Below are positions 23,300 through 34,387 of a DNA stretch of 64,000 bases, in pieces. Made by a program: the position numbers and the translations under genes. The notes under the pieces were generated by a model. It ran no database searches. It was not told the DNA's origin and worked only from the letters and a program-made list of their open reading frames with translations. How positions within the stretch are numbered: position 1 is the first letter of the stretch; every line of letters begins with the position of its first letter. Source of the DNA: Aquarana catesbeiana. Lineage: Eukaryota > Chordata > Amphibia > Anura > Ranidae. Where the stretch lies: contig NC_133327.1 in NCBI RefSeq assembly GCF_042186555.1, forward strand, positions 53,084,065-53,148,064, in the 5' to 3' direction.

Positions 23300-24220
23300 C
23301 CTTTCACTGACACCAACAATGGGGCATAATTCCTCCCACTAATACCAATGATGGGGCAGTATGCTTCCCACTAATACCAATGATGGGGCGCTATTCTTCT
23401 CACTAATACCAATGGAGGGGCACTATTCTTCACACTAATACCAATGATGGGGCGCTATTCTTCTCACTAATACCAATGGAGGGGCACTATTCTTCACACT
23501 AATACCAATGATGGGGCAGTATGCTTCCCACTAATACCAATGATGGGGCGCTATTCTTCTCACTAATACCAATGGAGGGGCACTATTCTTCACACTAATA
23601 CCAATGATGGGGCACTATTCTTCCCACTAATACAAATGGAGGGGCACTATTATTCCCACTAATACCAATGATGGGGCACTATTCTTCCCACTAATTCCAA
23701 TTATGGGGCACTATTCTTCCCACTAATACCAATGGAGAGGCACTATTATTCCCACTAATACCAATGGAGAGGCAATATTCTTCCCACTAATACAAATGAT
23801 GGGACGCTATTCTTCCCGCTAATACCAGTGATGGGGCACTATGCTTCCCACTAATACCAATCGAGGGACACTATTCTTCCCACTAATACCAATGATGGGG
23901 CATTATGCTTTCCACTAATACCAATGATGGGGCACTATGCTTCCCACTAATACCAATGATGGGACACTATTCTTCCCACGAATACCAATTGAGGGACACT
24001 ATTCTTCCCACTAATTCCAATGGAGAGGCAATATTCTTCCCACTAATACAAATGATGGGACACTATTCTTCCCGCTAATACCAGTGATGGGGCACTATGC
24101 TTCCCACTAATACCAATCGAGGGACACTATTCTTCCCACTAATACCAATGATGGGGCATTATGCTTTTCACTAATACCAATGCTGGGGCATTATTCCTAC
24201 CACTGACACCAATGATAGGG
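23300..24220. repeat. minisatellite, 32-bp unit, about 28 copies
   Basis: The unit CCAATGATGGGGCACTATTC plus TTCCCACTAATA repeats every 32 bp, with GAGGGGC, CAGTATGC and similar variants. Longer blocks are duplicated: the run at 23340-23480 recurs at 23500-23610, and 23760-23910 recurs at 24010-24160. It is non-coding. Confidence 0.93.
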
Positions 24221-24234
24221 CACTGTTCCTCCTC

Positions 24235-25790
24235 CTACTAACCCATTAAGCCTAAGGCATTGTTAACTCTCACTGACGCTGGGGTATTTTCAACTCCCAC
24301 TGGTTCACAATCTGGCCCCCTAAAGTCTGAATGATGATAAACTGGCCATTTGTTTAGAAAGTTTGGAGACCCCTGACTTAGATCATCCCCTTCTGCCTCC
24401 CATGTGAGAGACCTAACTAACAGAAAGAGGCAAGGCCACGTATTTTCCTGAACTACTTTAATTAGGAAAATACAGCATTATAGCCACTAGATGGAGCTGA
24501 CAATAACAGAAAATAAACATATTAGACACATTATGTGGATTATTTGAGACGGCTGTGCGAATGCTGAGACTGTTTTTTAAAAATAGACCTCCTAAAGATT
24601 TGTATATCATTTCAGCTGTCTATTTCTGAACTCTCCCAGGCTTGGGACAGACAGGTCTACTTTAAATTAGGAACCGGACAGAGCACATTCCTTGTCTACC
24701 CATCATCCCTCAAACTCCATTTTTGAAATCCTTCAAATCCTGTCTCTGTTCTCCGCTATGTCCTTTTTAGTGCAGGGGATTTCTAAGATTGACAAGGAAA
24801 AGGCAAACTTTGTATTATATTTCATATCGCCTTCTACTTCCACCCAAAATTAAACTTCTGTTTTTGGCAAGGATTAGCCTTTAAGACTGATGACACTGTC
24901 CAAATATCAGCACATCTGTCTCTGAGCAGTGCCAGTACATTGCCCTGTGTGGGCAGCACTAATCCCACAAATATTGAGTTTTCACCAGCTGATAATGAGT
25001 TCCTGGGAGCTGTCAGCAGAAGATTAAAGCTTTACAACGACCAACATGGTGTCATTTATAATATGCAAAATGAAAATTCTCATTTTAAAAGAAAATTTTA
25101 CATCATATCATTTTTCAAACAATAGAAAAGCACCAAAACTTTTAAATGCGTTGCTAAACAAAAGACGCTGTAGGGAAATACAAGATGAATCATTTCCCTA
25201 AATGTCTAATTGGAACAGCTCTCTGCCTTTTTTGTTTGCTAATTCTTTTGCTGTACTGTGTTAAAATGTACTGTTTACCTCCCAAAGGCTCTCAATATGG
25301 AGAATAACCTTCTTAGATATGCCTTGTAGTTGCTTGTTCCATGAGAACGTTAAGTTACATTGCAGATTTTAGTACACACCTTCTAAGAATGTGCTGTCAC
25401 TGACATCCACAGACCTCAGACTAAGGCTAGGGCCACACATCTGGGCTTTGTCCAGGTCAATTTCTACAGACACAGAAACCCATTCATTTCAATCGACTGC
25501 TGTATCTGCGGAAAACACGGGGGAAAAACTCTCCAAGGCTTTTTCCCAAACACACCTACAGGGCAGCTGCAAGGAAACTGTATGATGCTGCGGCATTATG
25601 TCGTTCCCTGCACCCAAGTGTGGGAGTGCCATTAAGAATTAATGACACCCCCACACATCTTCTACAGATCAACGCGTTTTGTCTGCTGGTTGAGAATCAG
25701 TGCGACCAGCATTGTCACCAATCATGTGATCAGCATGACAGCTGTGGAGATTACACAAAGAATTATGGAAATTACATTTCTCTCCTTCTT
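24235..25790. other. no gene recognised
   Basis: Unique-looking AT-rich sequence. A 61-codon frame at 24940-25125 has no recognisable domain and no splice-site support. Around 25425-25620, AGGGCCACACATCTGGG and CACCCAAGTGTGGGAG suggest the two ends of a small old MITE. Confidence 0.35.
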
Positions 25791-25814
25791 TATTTATCAC
25801 TCTCCCTCTCTATT

Positions 25815-25882
<68 letters not shown>

Positions 25883-25915
25883 TTTCCTACTCCTTCTTTG
25901 TCTTTCTTTCTTTCT

Positions 25916-25955
<40 letters not shown>

Positions 25956-26068
25956 CTCTTTCTTTGTTTTTCTTTCACTTTCTCTCTCTTTCTTTCTCTC
26001 TCTTTCTTTCTCCCTCTTTCTTTTTCTGTCTCTCTCTCTGTCTCTCTCTCTCTCTCTTTTTCTTTCTG

Positions 26069-26179
<111 letters not shown>

Positions 26180-26314
26180 CTTTCTTTCATATCCTCTCTC
26201 TTTCATTCTTTCTTTTTCTGTCTTTCTTTCTCTGTCTCTCTCTCTTTCTTTCTTATTCTTTATCACTCTCTCTCTATATATTTCTTTTCTTTCTTTCTCT
26301 CTCTCTCTCTTTCT

Positions 26315-26502
26315 TAGACCCCTTTCACACCGAGGGCGTTTTGCAGGCGCTATAGTGTTAAAAATAGCGTCTGCAATCCGCCCTCAAACAGCTGCAGCAT
26401 TGTCTCCAGTGTGAAAGCCCGATGGCTTTCACACCGGAGCGCTGCGCTGGCCCCGCTAGCGGCCGAAATGAGGCGCTAATCCGACGTTAAAGCGCCGCTC
26501 TC
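26315..26502. mobile_element. MITE fragment (family F4), copy 1 inside microsatellite
   Basis: It begins TAGACCCCTTTCACACCGAG and carries GTGTGAAAGCCCGATGGCTTTCACACC, the central hairpin also present at 26986-27180 and in the complete element at 30165-30571. It ends abruptly in the TC tract, so the right terminus is missing. Confidence 0.8.
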
Positions 26503-26510
26503 TTTTTTTC

Positions 26511-26590
<80 letters not shown>

Positions 26591-26815
26591 TCTCCTTCAC
26601 TCTCTCTCCCTCTCTTTCTTTCTTTATCTTTCTACCTCTCTCTTTTTCTCTCTCTCTTTCTCGCTCTTCTTTCTTGCTCTCTTTCTTTCTCGCTCTCTCT
26701 CTCCCCTTCTCTTTCTTTCTCTCTCTTTCTCCCTCTCTCTTTTTCTCTCTCTCTTTCTTTCTCTCTTTCTTTCTCCCTCCCTCTTTCTTTCTCTCTTTCT
26801 TTCTCCCTCCCTCTT

Positions 26816-26887
<72 letters not shown>

Positions 26888-26985
26888 TTTCTGTCTCTCT
26901 CTCTTTCTCGCTCTCTCTTTTTCTTTCTTATTCTTTATCACTCTCTATATATTTCTTTTCTTTCTTTCTCTCTCTCTCTCTTTCT

Positions 26986-27180
26986 TAGACCCCTTTCACA
27001 CCGAGGGCGTTTTGCAGGCGCTATAGCGTTAAAAATAGCGCCTGCAATCCGCCCTCAAACAGCTGCAGCATCGTCTCCAGTATGAAAGCCCGAGGGCTTT
27101 CACACCGGAGCGCTGCGCTAGCCCCGCTAGCCGCCGAAATGCGGCGCTAATCCAACGGTAAAACGCCGGTGAGAAAGGGC
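26986..27180. mobile_element. MITE fragment (family F4), copy 2 inside microsatellite
   Basis: It is nearly identical to the copy at 26315-26502 (for example ATAGCGTTAAAAATAGCG against ATAGTGTTAAAAATAGCG) and truncated at about the same place. It therefore arose by block duplication rather than by a second insertion. Confidence 0.8.
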
Positions 27181-27207
27181 TCTTTCTTTCTTTCTTTCTT
27201 TCTTTCT

Positions 27208-27285
<78 letters not shown>

Positions 27286-27395
27286 TCTCTTTCTTTCTCT
27301 CTCTCTCCATCTCTCTTTTTCTCTCTCTCTTTCTTTGTCTTTTTTTGTCACGCTTTCTTTCTCTCTTTATCTCACACACTTTCTTTCTTTCTGTA

Positions 27396-27833
27396 AGTCT
27401 GTTAGTAAACAGCTTCTGCTGTTCTCTCTCTTTAGAAAACCCATACTTTCTTGGAAGCCCGTGTCATGGGTGCACCCTGTATTAAAGTGGAGCTGAAGAC
27501 CATCTTAAAAAAAAAAAAAAACACATCAGTTTATGTTTTTTCTGAATCCCCTTGGTCAGTAACATAGTTTTATTACCTGCCAGCAGATCTGTTATTTTTC
27601 TTCAGGCTAAATTGTCCAGAATAAGTAGGAGTTGCAGAAAGTCAACTAGCAGGTAACATTATCTGCGGCAGATTGGATGTCACCCTACTTAAGGAAGGAT
27701 TCATGGAGAGCAGAAACTGATAATTAAAAATGAATTTTCACCAATTTAAAAAAACTTTAAACGACTACATTTACAAGTTAAAAATGAAACTATAGCCACA
27801 ACTTTAGCTTTTATGTTTGTACATGCAAATAAA
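27396..27833. other. no gene recognised
   Basis: An A-run at about 27506-27520 and otherwise plain sequence; no exon or element was recognised. Confidence 0.35.
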
Positions 27834-28150
27834 ATGGGTGGCGTAGTGGTTAGTACTTCTGCCTTATAGCACTTGGGTCCTTGGTTCAAATCCCAACCAT
27901 GACACTATCTGCATGGGGTTTCAATGTTCTCTCGCGTAAACACTTCTCTTGTGGCAAAGCCGGTAAGATGGAGATCTTTCCCATCTTCCCACTGGCACAC
28001 AGAGCAATAATGCTAATGCGCATGGGGTGATCAGGCACATTCAGCACACCCTGTGTGCATGTCTATGATCATAAACTGTAAGCTCCATAAGGGCTGGGAT
28101 TGATGTGAATGCATGAACAGTGCTGTATAATTGCTGTCCCTAATACCTGT
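27834..28150 (+). mobile_element. tRNA-derived SINE
   Basis: The head contains a polymerase III A box (TGGCGTAGTGG at about 27840) and a B box (GGTTCAAATCC at about 27883) with tRNA-like spacing. Then come a tRNA-unrelated part (GACACTATCTGCATGGGGTT) and a 3' tail with GTAAGCTCCATAAGGGCTGG. It is not a functional tRNA gene: the two halves of the acceptor stem do not pair around a mature tRNA body, and SINE body sequence follows directly. It lies upstream of the first OTOF exon seen and in the same orientation. Confidence 0.8.
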
Positions 28151-29423
28151 GATATAACAAATTATTGAGAAATTTACCTTAACCATCACGGTTTCCATGC
28201 ATTACACTTATCTTAGTGCACCCCGCCCAATCTTATACTCACCTGTTCTTAATCCAGTAAGAAATCAATGACTTGGCCGTTTGGTAATATTTCCGCCAGA
28301 CTCACAAATGCAATGTGCAATCCTATTCCTGCCTAGGAATTTCCGAGTACAGACTTTCCAATTCATGCCATTAAAGTCGACCAATGCTTTTCTTGTGGTT
28401 CCCAAAAATGATTCCTCCCCCTTTTTTATGGCCATGTCCAAGCGATGAGTTCTCCGGTTCTTCAGTGTCCAGTTTCCTATATTCACAGGTAAAGGTAATT
28501 ATTCTTTAAAAGTGCCAAAGTTACCATTGTACAGAGTTTGCTGAGATTGCCGCAGTAGGCGGCTATTAAAAACACGCTCCTTCTCTACCTGTCTAGGGCA
28601 TCTGTTTGTCGATCTCAGGGTGAGCACAGATGGGCAGATCTCCTATTGAAGATGACAATTGCTGAGAGTCATGTTTTTTCCTCTCTAGACTCATCCTGAT
28701 ATTCTTTCCTGTATCTGCAGATGATGGAGGTGTTTTCTTTTTTCATGAGCTTTCATTCTCATTTCTTATTGAGACCAGACTCAGGTTTCTGCATTGCATT
28801 ACCATGCACATAACCACAACGCTTAGTAATGCACCTAACATGCATATATCTTGAGTGGCACCCCAACAAACTAGGGCAATGCACCTGTATTGTAATACAC
28901 TGCAATGGTCAGCACTGCCCATTAGTGCCATGTGCCATTTTAGGCATGTTGGGGTGCCATTCATTTTGAATGGGCTGCCCTAATACAATGCACATTAACA
29001 TGTGGCATGACATGCTTTAATGCACTACAAAAAAAGTACATGACCCCTTTTACTGGCCCATTTACTTATTTGCAGTGCTTTAGTATGTATTATGTCACAA
29101 GTCAATGCACAATTCATTAAGGCAGCTCTTTCAAAATGAATGGGCTGCCAGTGCACCCTAACACACCTACACTTGCCTTCAATACTTGCTGGCTTCACTG
29201 CCTGTGGGCTTGACCCAGATTAGTAATTCAGGAAGTATTTAAGCCAGGGGTAGCCAGACAAGAACAGGAGGGGCAGAGTACAGGGGAGTTCCTTTAGCTG
29301 TGGCAGGCAACAAGGCAGTGGGGTCATGGACAGTGATGTAGAACCAGCAGGAGATCATTTGTTTTCTTTTTCCAGGTTGAGTACATTTTCTTAGAACAGA
29401 AAAATACCTGTTGACCCTCCCAG
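28151..29423. other. no gene recognised
   Basis: No exon was recognised. A 73-codon - strand frame at 28265-28486 has no domain I can name. The sequence at 28740-29200 is simple, with repeated AATGCAC and GGGCTGCC words, and is probably old repeat DNA. Confidence 0.35.
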
Positions 29424-29943
29424 GATCCCATAGCTCCCAACTGTCCCTGATTTCGAGGGATTGTCCCTGATTTGGAGCAATGTCCCTCATTCGTCCCATA
29501 GCTTCCAACTGTCCCTGATTTCAAGGGACTGTCCCTGATTTGGAGCAATGTCCCTCATTCGTCCCATAGCTTCCAACTGTCCCTGATTTCAAGGGACTGT
29601 CCCTGATTTGGAACAATGTCCCTCTGTCCCTCATTCCTCCTCGTTTGTCCCTCATTTTGGTCTGATCTATATAGTTGTATATAAAATGCACTTTTTATCC
29701 ATCAAAAAGTGTTTCCCAGTGCTAAACCTTTCATCTGATTTCTAAATTGCTGCAGTTATAAATTACAAAAGCCAATATAAAGGAATAGTAGTGGTAAAAA
29801 AGCACTTGTGGGTTTAAGCAATCTTGTTTTTTTGTACAATTCTCCTTTAAGGGGGCGTGGCAAGGGGTGTGTCCTATGCCTGCATACTTTTGCTGATAGG
29901 TGTCCCTCATTCCCATCTCAAAAAGTTGGGAGGTATGGGATCC
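29424..29943. mobile_element. non-autonomous element with 68-bp internal tandem repeat
   Basis: Ends GGATCCCATAGCTCCCAACT and AGTTGGGAGGTATGGGATCC are inverted copies of each other. Inside, a 68-bp unit beginning CATAGCTCCCAACTGTCCCT starts at 29429, 29497 and 29565, which means the left terminus itself is tandemly repeated. No coding capacity. The family is unknown to me. Confidence 0.7.
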
Positions 29944-30164
29944 CAGTGTCCTTATAACTATATGTGCAGTAAACTGATCTATCAAACATGTTATTAGCTT
30001 CCCCAGCTATCTTTTGTGAACTACTAAAGAATGCCCCCTTATGTAATGTAGATTGAGAGAGGGGTTTGTAGTCCAAATCAGGAGAACAACCTAGGGTGAC
30101 AGAGCTGCTCCTCCATAGTCCCAGTTCAGTGAGTGAGCGTTGTCATCCTAGGGCAGGAAGTGTG

Positions 30165-30571
30165 TTAGGCTCCTTTCACACTAAGGCGCTTTGCAGGCGC
30201 TAAAGTGCTAAAAATAGTGCCTGCAAAGCGCCCCGAAAGAGCCGCTCAATGCACTCCAGTGTGAAAGCCCCGAGGGCTTTCACACTGGAGCGGTGCGCTT
30301 GCAGGGTGGTCAAAATAGTCCTGCAAGCCGCATCTTTGGAGCGCTGTAGGAGCGGTGTATTTACCGCTCCTAAAGCGCCCCTTCCCATTGAAAACAATGG
30401 GGCAGCACTGCAAACCCGCCGGCAAAGTGCCGCTGTTTTAACCCTTTTTTGGCCGCTAGCGGGGGGTTAAAACCGCCCCCGCTATCACCGCTAAAACGAC
30501 TGTAAAGCGGCGCTATATTTAGCGCCGCTGTACCGCCAGCGCCCGCACGCCTCAGTATGAAAGTAGCCTAA
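30165..30571. mobile_element. MITE family F4, complete copy
   Basis: The terminal repeats TTAGGCTCCTTTCACACT and, inverted, TATGAAAGTAGCCTAA delimit 407 bp. A 3-bp TTA/TAA target is consistent with a PIF/Harbinger origin (inference). A central hairpin AGTGTGAAAGCCCCGAGGGC/TTTCACACT lies at about 30258-30290. This copy defines the family seen truncated at 26315 and 26986. Confidence 0.75.
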
Positions 30572-31166
30572 AAGTGGTAGTAAACTCTGTACTCCCACTT
30601 GTACCTACAGGCAAGCCTATAATTAGGCTTACCTTTAGGTACTGTGAATATCCCCTAAACTTGCACAGTTTAGGAGATATTCAGAGTGCATGCAGCGGAT
30701 TAAATCACCCGCGCATGCGCTCTGAAGGTCTTACAGTACCGGACCTTTCAGAGCCTGTGCCGGAAACAGTGGCATGCACGGGAGTGACGTCATCGCGCCC
30801 CCCGCCCACTCATGTAGCCGGAGGCCGCAAACCTGGAAGGGAGACCAGAGGAAGATTTCAGCCGTCTCAGCTGTGACATTGCGGCACTGTAGGCCTTCGT
30901 TCCAAGGTAAGTCTACTAGCACATTATGACATTGCCTTGTAGGGAATTTTTTATTTTTTGCTATCACCTGCAGTTTACTACTGCTTTAATGGCAGGATCA
31001 CCAGGTGAAAAAAAAGCCTGGAAAAAAACAAATGACTGCAGCCATCATATCAAAGGACTGTTAATACTGTATTTTAATTTTTTTTTCTTGGGTTTAGACA
31101 TACTTGAAGCCATACATGGCCTCCCCCTTTGAAATGAATTAATGATCTCTGTTTATTATTTGACAG

Positions 31167-31240
31167 AGTTGGTAAAGGAGTATTTTCTGCCATGAAGCTC
31201 GGCAAGACACGTCCACCGAAAGATGACGGCAGGAGACAAG
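31167..31240 (+). CDS. OTOF: OTOF exon a: linker after C2A (VFSAMKLGK)
   Basis: Seventy-four bases after TTTATTATTTGACAG and before GTAATGAG encode, with one base of a split codon at each end, VGKGVFSAMKLGK and then TRPPKDDGRRQ. The VFSAMKLGK core is the conserved piece of the otoferlin linker between C2A and C2B; the Lys/Arg-rich tail is variable in this protein. The upstream neighbour exon is not recognised in the preceding 26 kb. The following intron is the longest here (12624 bp) and contains all three nested transposon structures. The incoming phase (one base, A) was chosen because it keeps this frame open and matches the family. Confidence 0.92.
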
Positions 31241-31780
31241 GTAATGAGATCCCGCTTCTTCTACTGATCCCCCTCTCGGCTCACAATAATTATTTAATGC
31301 AGTGCTTGATCCAGGACCTCTCAGGGAACGCTTTCAACACCTTATGTGCTTCTCCAGCAATGCTACATTTCACAATTTCATTTACTTATTATTGCGCCAT
31401 TTTTACAAATAGTCAGTCCACCCTAAACAGATATTTTGGTTGCAGATGCTGGGAACAGACGCGTACCAAGGGTGGGGGCATCAGGTGTGCTCCCCCATAG
31501 GTGCCACAAATCGAAGGGGGTATTGCAGGCACCAATGGGTGCATGGATATATGTCTCTGTTTGGAAAAGTTTTTTTTTTTTTTTTTTTACTAAATCCATA
31601 TTTCAGTGTGGTTAGCAAAATCTTCACACCCAAAACTGCACACCCAACTCTCAAGCCGCTTACCAGCTACTCTGATCCCAAGATGGAGTCAGGAGCCGAG
31701 ATTCCAGGATGGGTTACCATACAACCAGGATGTTCAACAGTGGGCTCAGCAAAAGGGAGAGACAAAGGAGGAACTCATAG

Positions 31781-32019
31781 GGGGTTATTTACAAAAGGCA
31801 AATCCACTTTTCACTACAAGTGCACTGGAAAGTGCAGTCACTCTAAATCTAAGGGGTAGATCTCAAATGAGGGGAAGCTCTGCTGAGATTATCATCCAAT
31901 CAAGTGCAAGTTAAAATGCTGTTTTTTATTTTCCTTGCATGTCCCCCTCAGATCTAAAACGACTGCACTTCCAAGTGCACTTTTAGTGCAAAGTGGAGTT
32001 TCCTTTAGTAAATAACCCC
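31781..32019. mobile_element. MITE inserted in left arm, 5-bp duplication
   Basis: Terminal repeats GGGGTTATTTAC and GTAAATAACCCC enclose 239 bp and are flanked by CATAG at 31776-31780 and 32020-32024. The uninterrupted version of the target is visible in the opposite arm (complement of GCACTACGAGCTCC), which confirms the insertion. Confidence 0.8.
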
Positions 32020-32055
32020 CATAGTGTAGTAATTAAAAACCCAGGCTTTTTTACT

Positions 32056-32143
32056 ACTTAAGGACGGGCCTATTTTTCAGACTCTGTGTTTACAAGTTAA
32101 AATCAGTTTTTGTTTTTTTTAGAAAATTACTTAGAACCCCCCA

Positions 32144-32232
<89 letters not shown>

Positions 32233-32771
32233 ATTAGAATAAAATGGCAGTTGTTGCAATACTATTTGCGCAGCGGTCTTACAAGTGCACTTTTTGGGGA
32301 AAAAATACACTTTTTTGAATAAAAAAATAAGACAACAGTAAAGTTAGCCCAATTTTTTTTTTTTATATTGTGAAAGATAATGTTACACAGAGTAAATTGA
32401 TACCCAAAATGTCACGATTCAAAACTGCACCCGCTCATGGAATGGTGACAACCTTTTACCCTTTAAAATCTTCCCCTCACTCTGTAGCCAGCCAAGCAGG
32501 AGAGAGGACCCAATCGTCTTCGCCGCTACCGGCGGCTCCGGTAAGCAGTGGAGACCAGCGGAGAGCGCCGGGTGGGGGGCCCCTCTCCAGCTCCAGGTAT
32601 AAGTAATCTCTCGGCGAATCTGTCGCAGAGACCACTTTTATCTGAAAGAGGACCGCCCGCTGAAGAAGAGGATACCGGGGTTATGGCAGCTAGCTGCTGC
32701 CATAACAACGATATTCCTCTTCAAAGTGCCGACGTACTGTATAACGACGGTGGGCAGTCAGTAAGTGGTTA
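32056..32771. mobile_element. TTAA-type element inserted at the centre of the inverted repeat
   Basis: The ends CTACTTAAGGAC (left, preceded by TTAC, probably a mutated TTAA) and GTCAGTAAGTGG followed by TTAA are short inverted repeats. Comparison with the right arm (complement GGCTTTTTAATGAAAG) shows the original TTAA target. It contains an (AT)n tract at about 32148-32215 followed by a T-run. Confidence 0.65.
32147..32232. repeat. (AT)n microsatellite with T-run
   Basis: About 34 AT dinucleotides followed by about 17 T residues; a likely slippage site and likely assembly or length polymorphism. Confidence 0.95.
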
Positions 32772-32914
32772 ATGAAAGTTAAAACTACTTACGAGAAGGC
32801 AGGAGTAAAATTGCATATAAAACAATCAATCACATGCAGACACTCCAGTGGGTGTAATAAAGTCACCGTTGTAGCTCCTCCCAAAATAATTTTACTCCTG
32901 CCTTTTCTATAAGT

Positions 32915-34102
32915 CAGGCATGTCCAAAGTCCGGCCCGCAGACCAATTGCGGCCCACGTTCTGGTTTAATATGGCCCCCCTGGTAATTTGGATATATACA
33001 TCTTTTGTGGCCCCCAGGGCCACAAAAGATATATACTGTATTTATTGGCGCTGCCTCGGAGGGGACAGGGAGGAGGACAATTGCTGTCAGATTACATACA
33101 GGAGAATCTCCTGTTTACTCGGCGGTGTCTGTAATTGGAAGTCCCATCTCCTGGGCTGCCATTAGACGACTGTTCTGTCTATCATAGGAGGTGGGACTTT
33201 GTATTGAAGAGGCCACAGAGTAAACAGGAGATTCTCCTGTATGTAATCTGTCGGCGCTCGTCCCGCCCCCCACTCTGTCCCCTCCGAGGCTGCAGATGGG
33301 CATCGATCAGGCTGCACTGATGGCAATGGTAAGGCTGCATTCATGGCACATGTAAGGCTGCAATTATGGCACATGTAAAGGCTGCATTCATGGCACATGT
33401 GAGGCTGTATTCATGGCAATGGGGAGGCTGCATTGATTGCAATGATATGGATGCTTTGATTGCAATGGCAAGGCTGCATTCATGGCAATGGTGAGGCTGC
33501 ATTCATGGCCATGGTGAGGCTGCATTGATGGCAATGGTGAGGCTACATTCATGGCCATAGTGAGGCTGCATTGATGGCAATAGTGAGGCTGCATTGATGG
33601 CAATGGTGAGGCTGCATTCATGGCAATGGTAAAGCTGCATTGATTGCAATGATAAGGCTGCATTCGTGGCAATGGTGAGGCTGCAGATGGGCACTGATTA
33701 GGTTGCATTGATGGGCACTGACCCTTGTTTTGCTTCACAGTTCTTTATTTAACATTTTTTCCTGAAACTTTCCTCTTAAAGTGAAGGTGCGCATTATACG
33801 CCGATAAATACGTTATATCCAAATAACACGCCCAAGCTCATCCTTAGTCCTGAGCAGCGCGCTGGGATTAGTTGGAGACCACAAAAGATATATATATATC
33901 CAAATAACATGCCTGTGCTCATCTATTCACCACACACAGCACAAAGGCAAGAGAATTCTTGTTGGGCCGTGTATTAGCGCTCGGACAAACACACTTACAC
34001 CAAATTTTAATGGTTCAAAGAATGTCAGGCAAAATGGTCGGCCCTCACGCATGTTCACTTCATCAAATCTGGCCCTCTTTGAAAAAAGTTTGGACACCCC
34101 TG
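32915..34102. mobile_element. hAT MITE with perfect 8-bp target duplication
   Basis: The ends CAGGCATGTCCAAAGTCCGG and AAAGTTTGGACACCCCTG are inverted repeats. CTATAAGT is present at both 32907-32914 and 34103-34110. An 8-bp duplication is characteristic of hAT elements. Inside lie a hairpin with 33-bp arms (about 33090 and 33220) and a GGCTGCATT-GATGGCAATG minisatellite (33290-33715). There is no transposase frame. Confidence 0.92.
33290..33715. repeat. degenerate minisatellite inside the hAT MITE
   Basis: GGCTGCATTGATGGCAATGG-like units of about 21-24 bp recur about 19 times (variants CATTCATGGCACATGTAA, CATTGATTGCAATGATAA). The open - strand frames are repeat artefacts. Confidence 0.88.
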
Positions 34103-34387
34103 CTATAAGTAGTTTTAACTTTCATTAAAAAGCCTGGATTTTTAATTACTGCACTACGAGCTCCTCCTTTGTCTCTCCCTTTTGCTGAGCCCATTGTAGA
34201 ACATCCTGGTTGTATGGTAACCCATCCTGGAATCTTGGCTCCTGATATCCATCCATCCCATGGGGATACTGGGATAAAGTGCAGCCAGACCCCCATCTTG
34301 TGGTCAGAGTAGCTGGTAAGCGGCTTGAGAGTTCGGTGGGCACTTTTGGGTGTGAAGATTTTGCGTTCCACACTGAAATATGGATTT

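Larger units (their letters stand above)
31592..34387. mobile_element. long inverted-repeat element broken by three younger insertions
   Basis: The left arm (31592-31780, continuing 32025 to about 32055 and 32772-32812) is the inverse of the right arm (34387-34103, continuing 32914 to about 32870). For example, AAATCCATATTTCAGTGTGG at 31592 mirrors CCACACTGAAATATGGATTT ending at 34387. Removing the inserts 31781-32019, about 32056-32771 and 32915-34102 brings the arms back into register. About 75 bp of the right arm has no counterpart in the left. The element class is unknown and it has no coding capacity. Confidence 0.8.

Noticed and set aside
24940..25125. Possible upstream otoferlin exon (contains NEFLG, recalling DGDFLGDE)
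   Set aside because: The match is only a few residues, flanking residues do not fit, and there are no appropriate splice sites in phase.
27834..27905. Functional tRNA gene
   Set aside because: The A and B boxes are present, but no complete cloverleaf closes and SINE body sequence continues; interpreted as a tRNA-derived SINE.
28265..28486. A 73-codon antisense frame as a gene fragment
   Set aside because: No recognisable domain, no flanking repeats and no splice support; it could be chance or an unrecognised old element.
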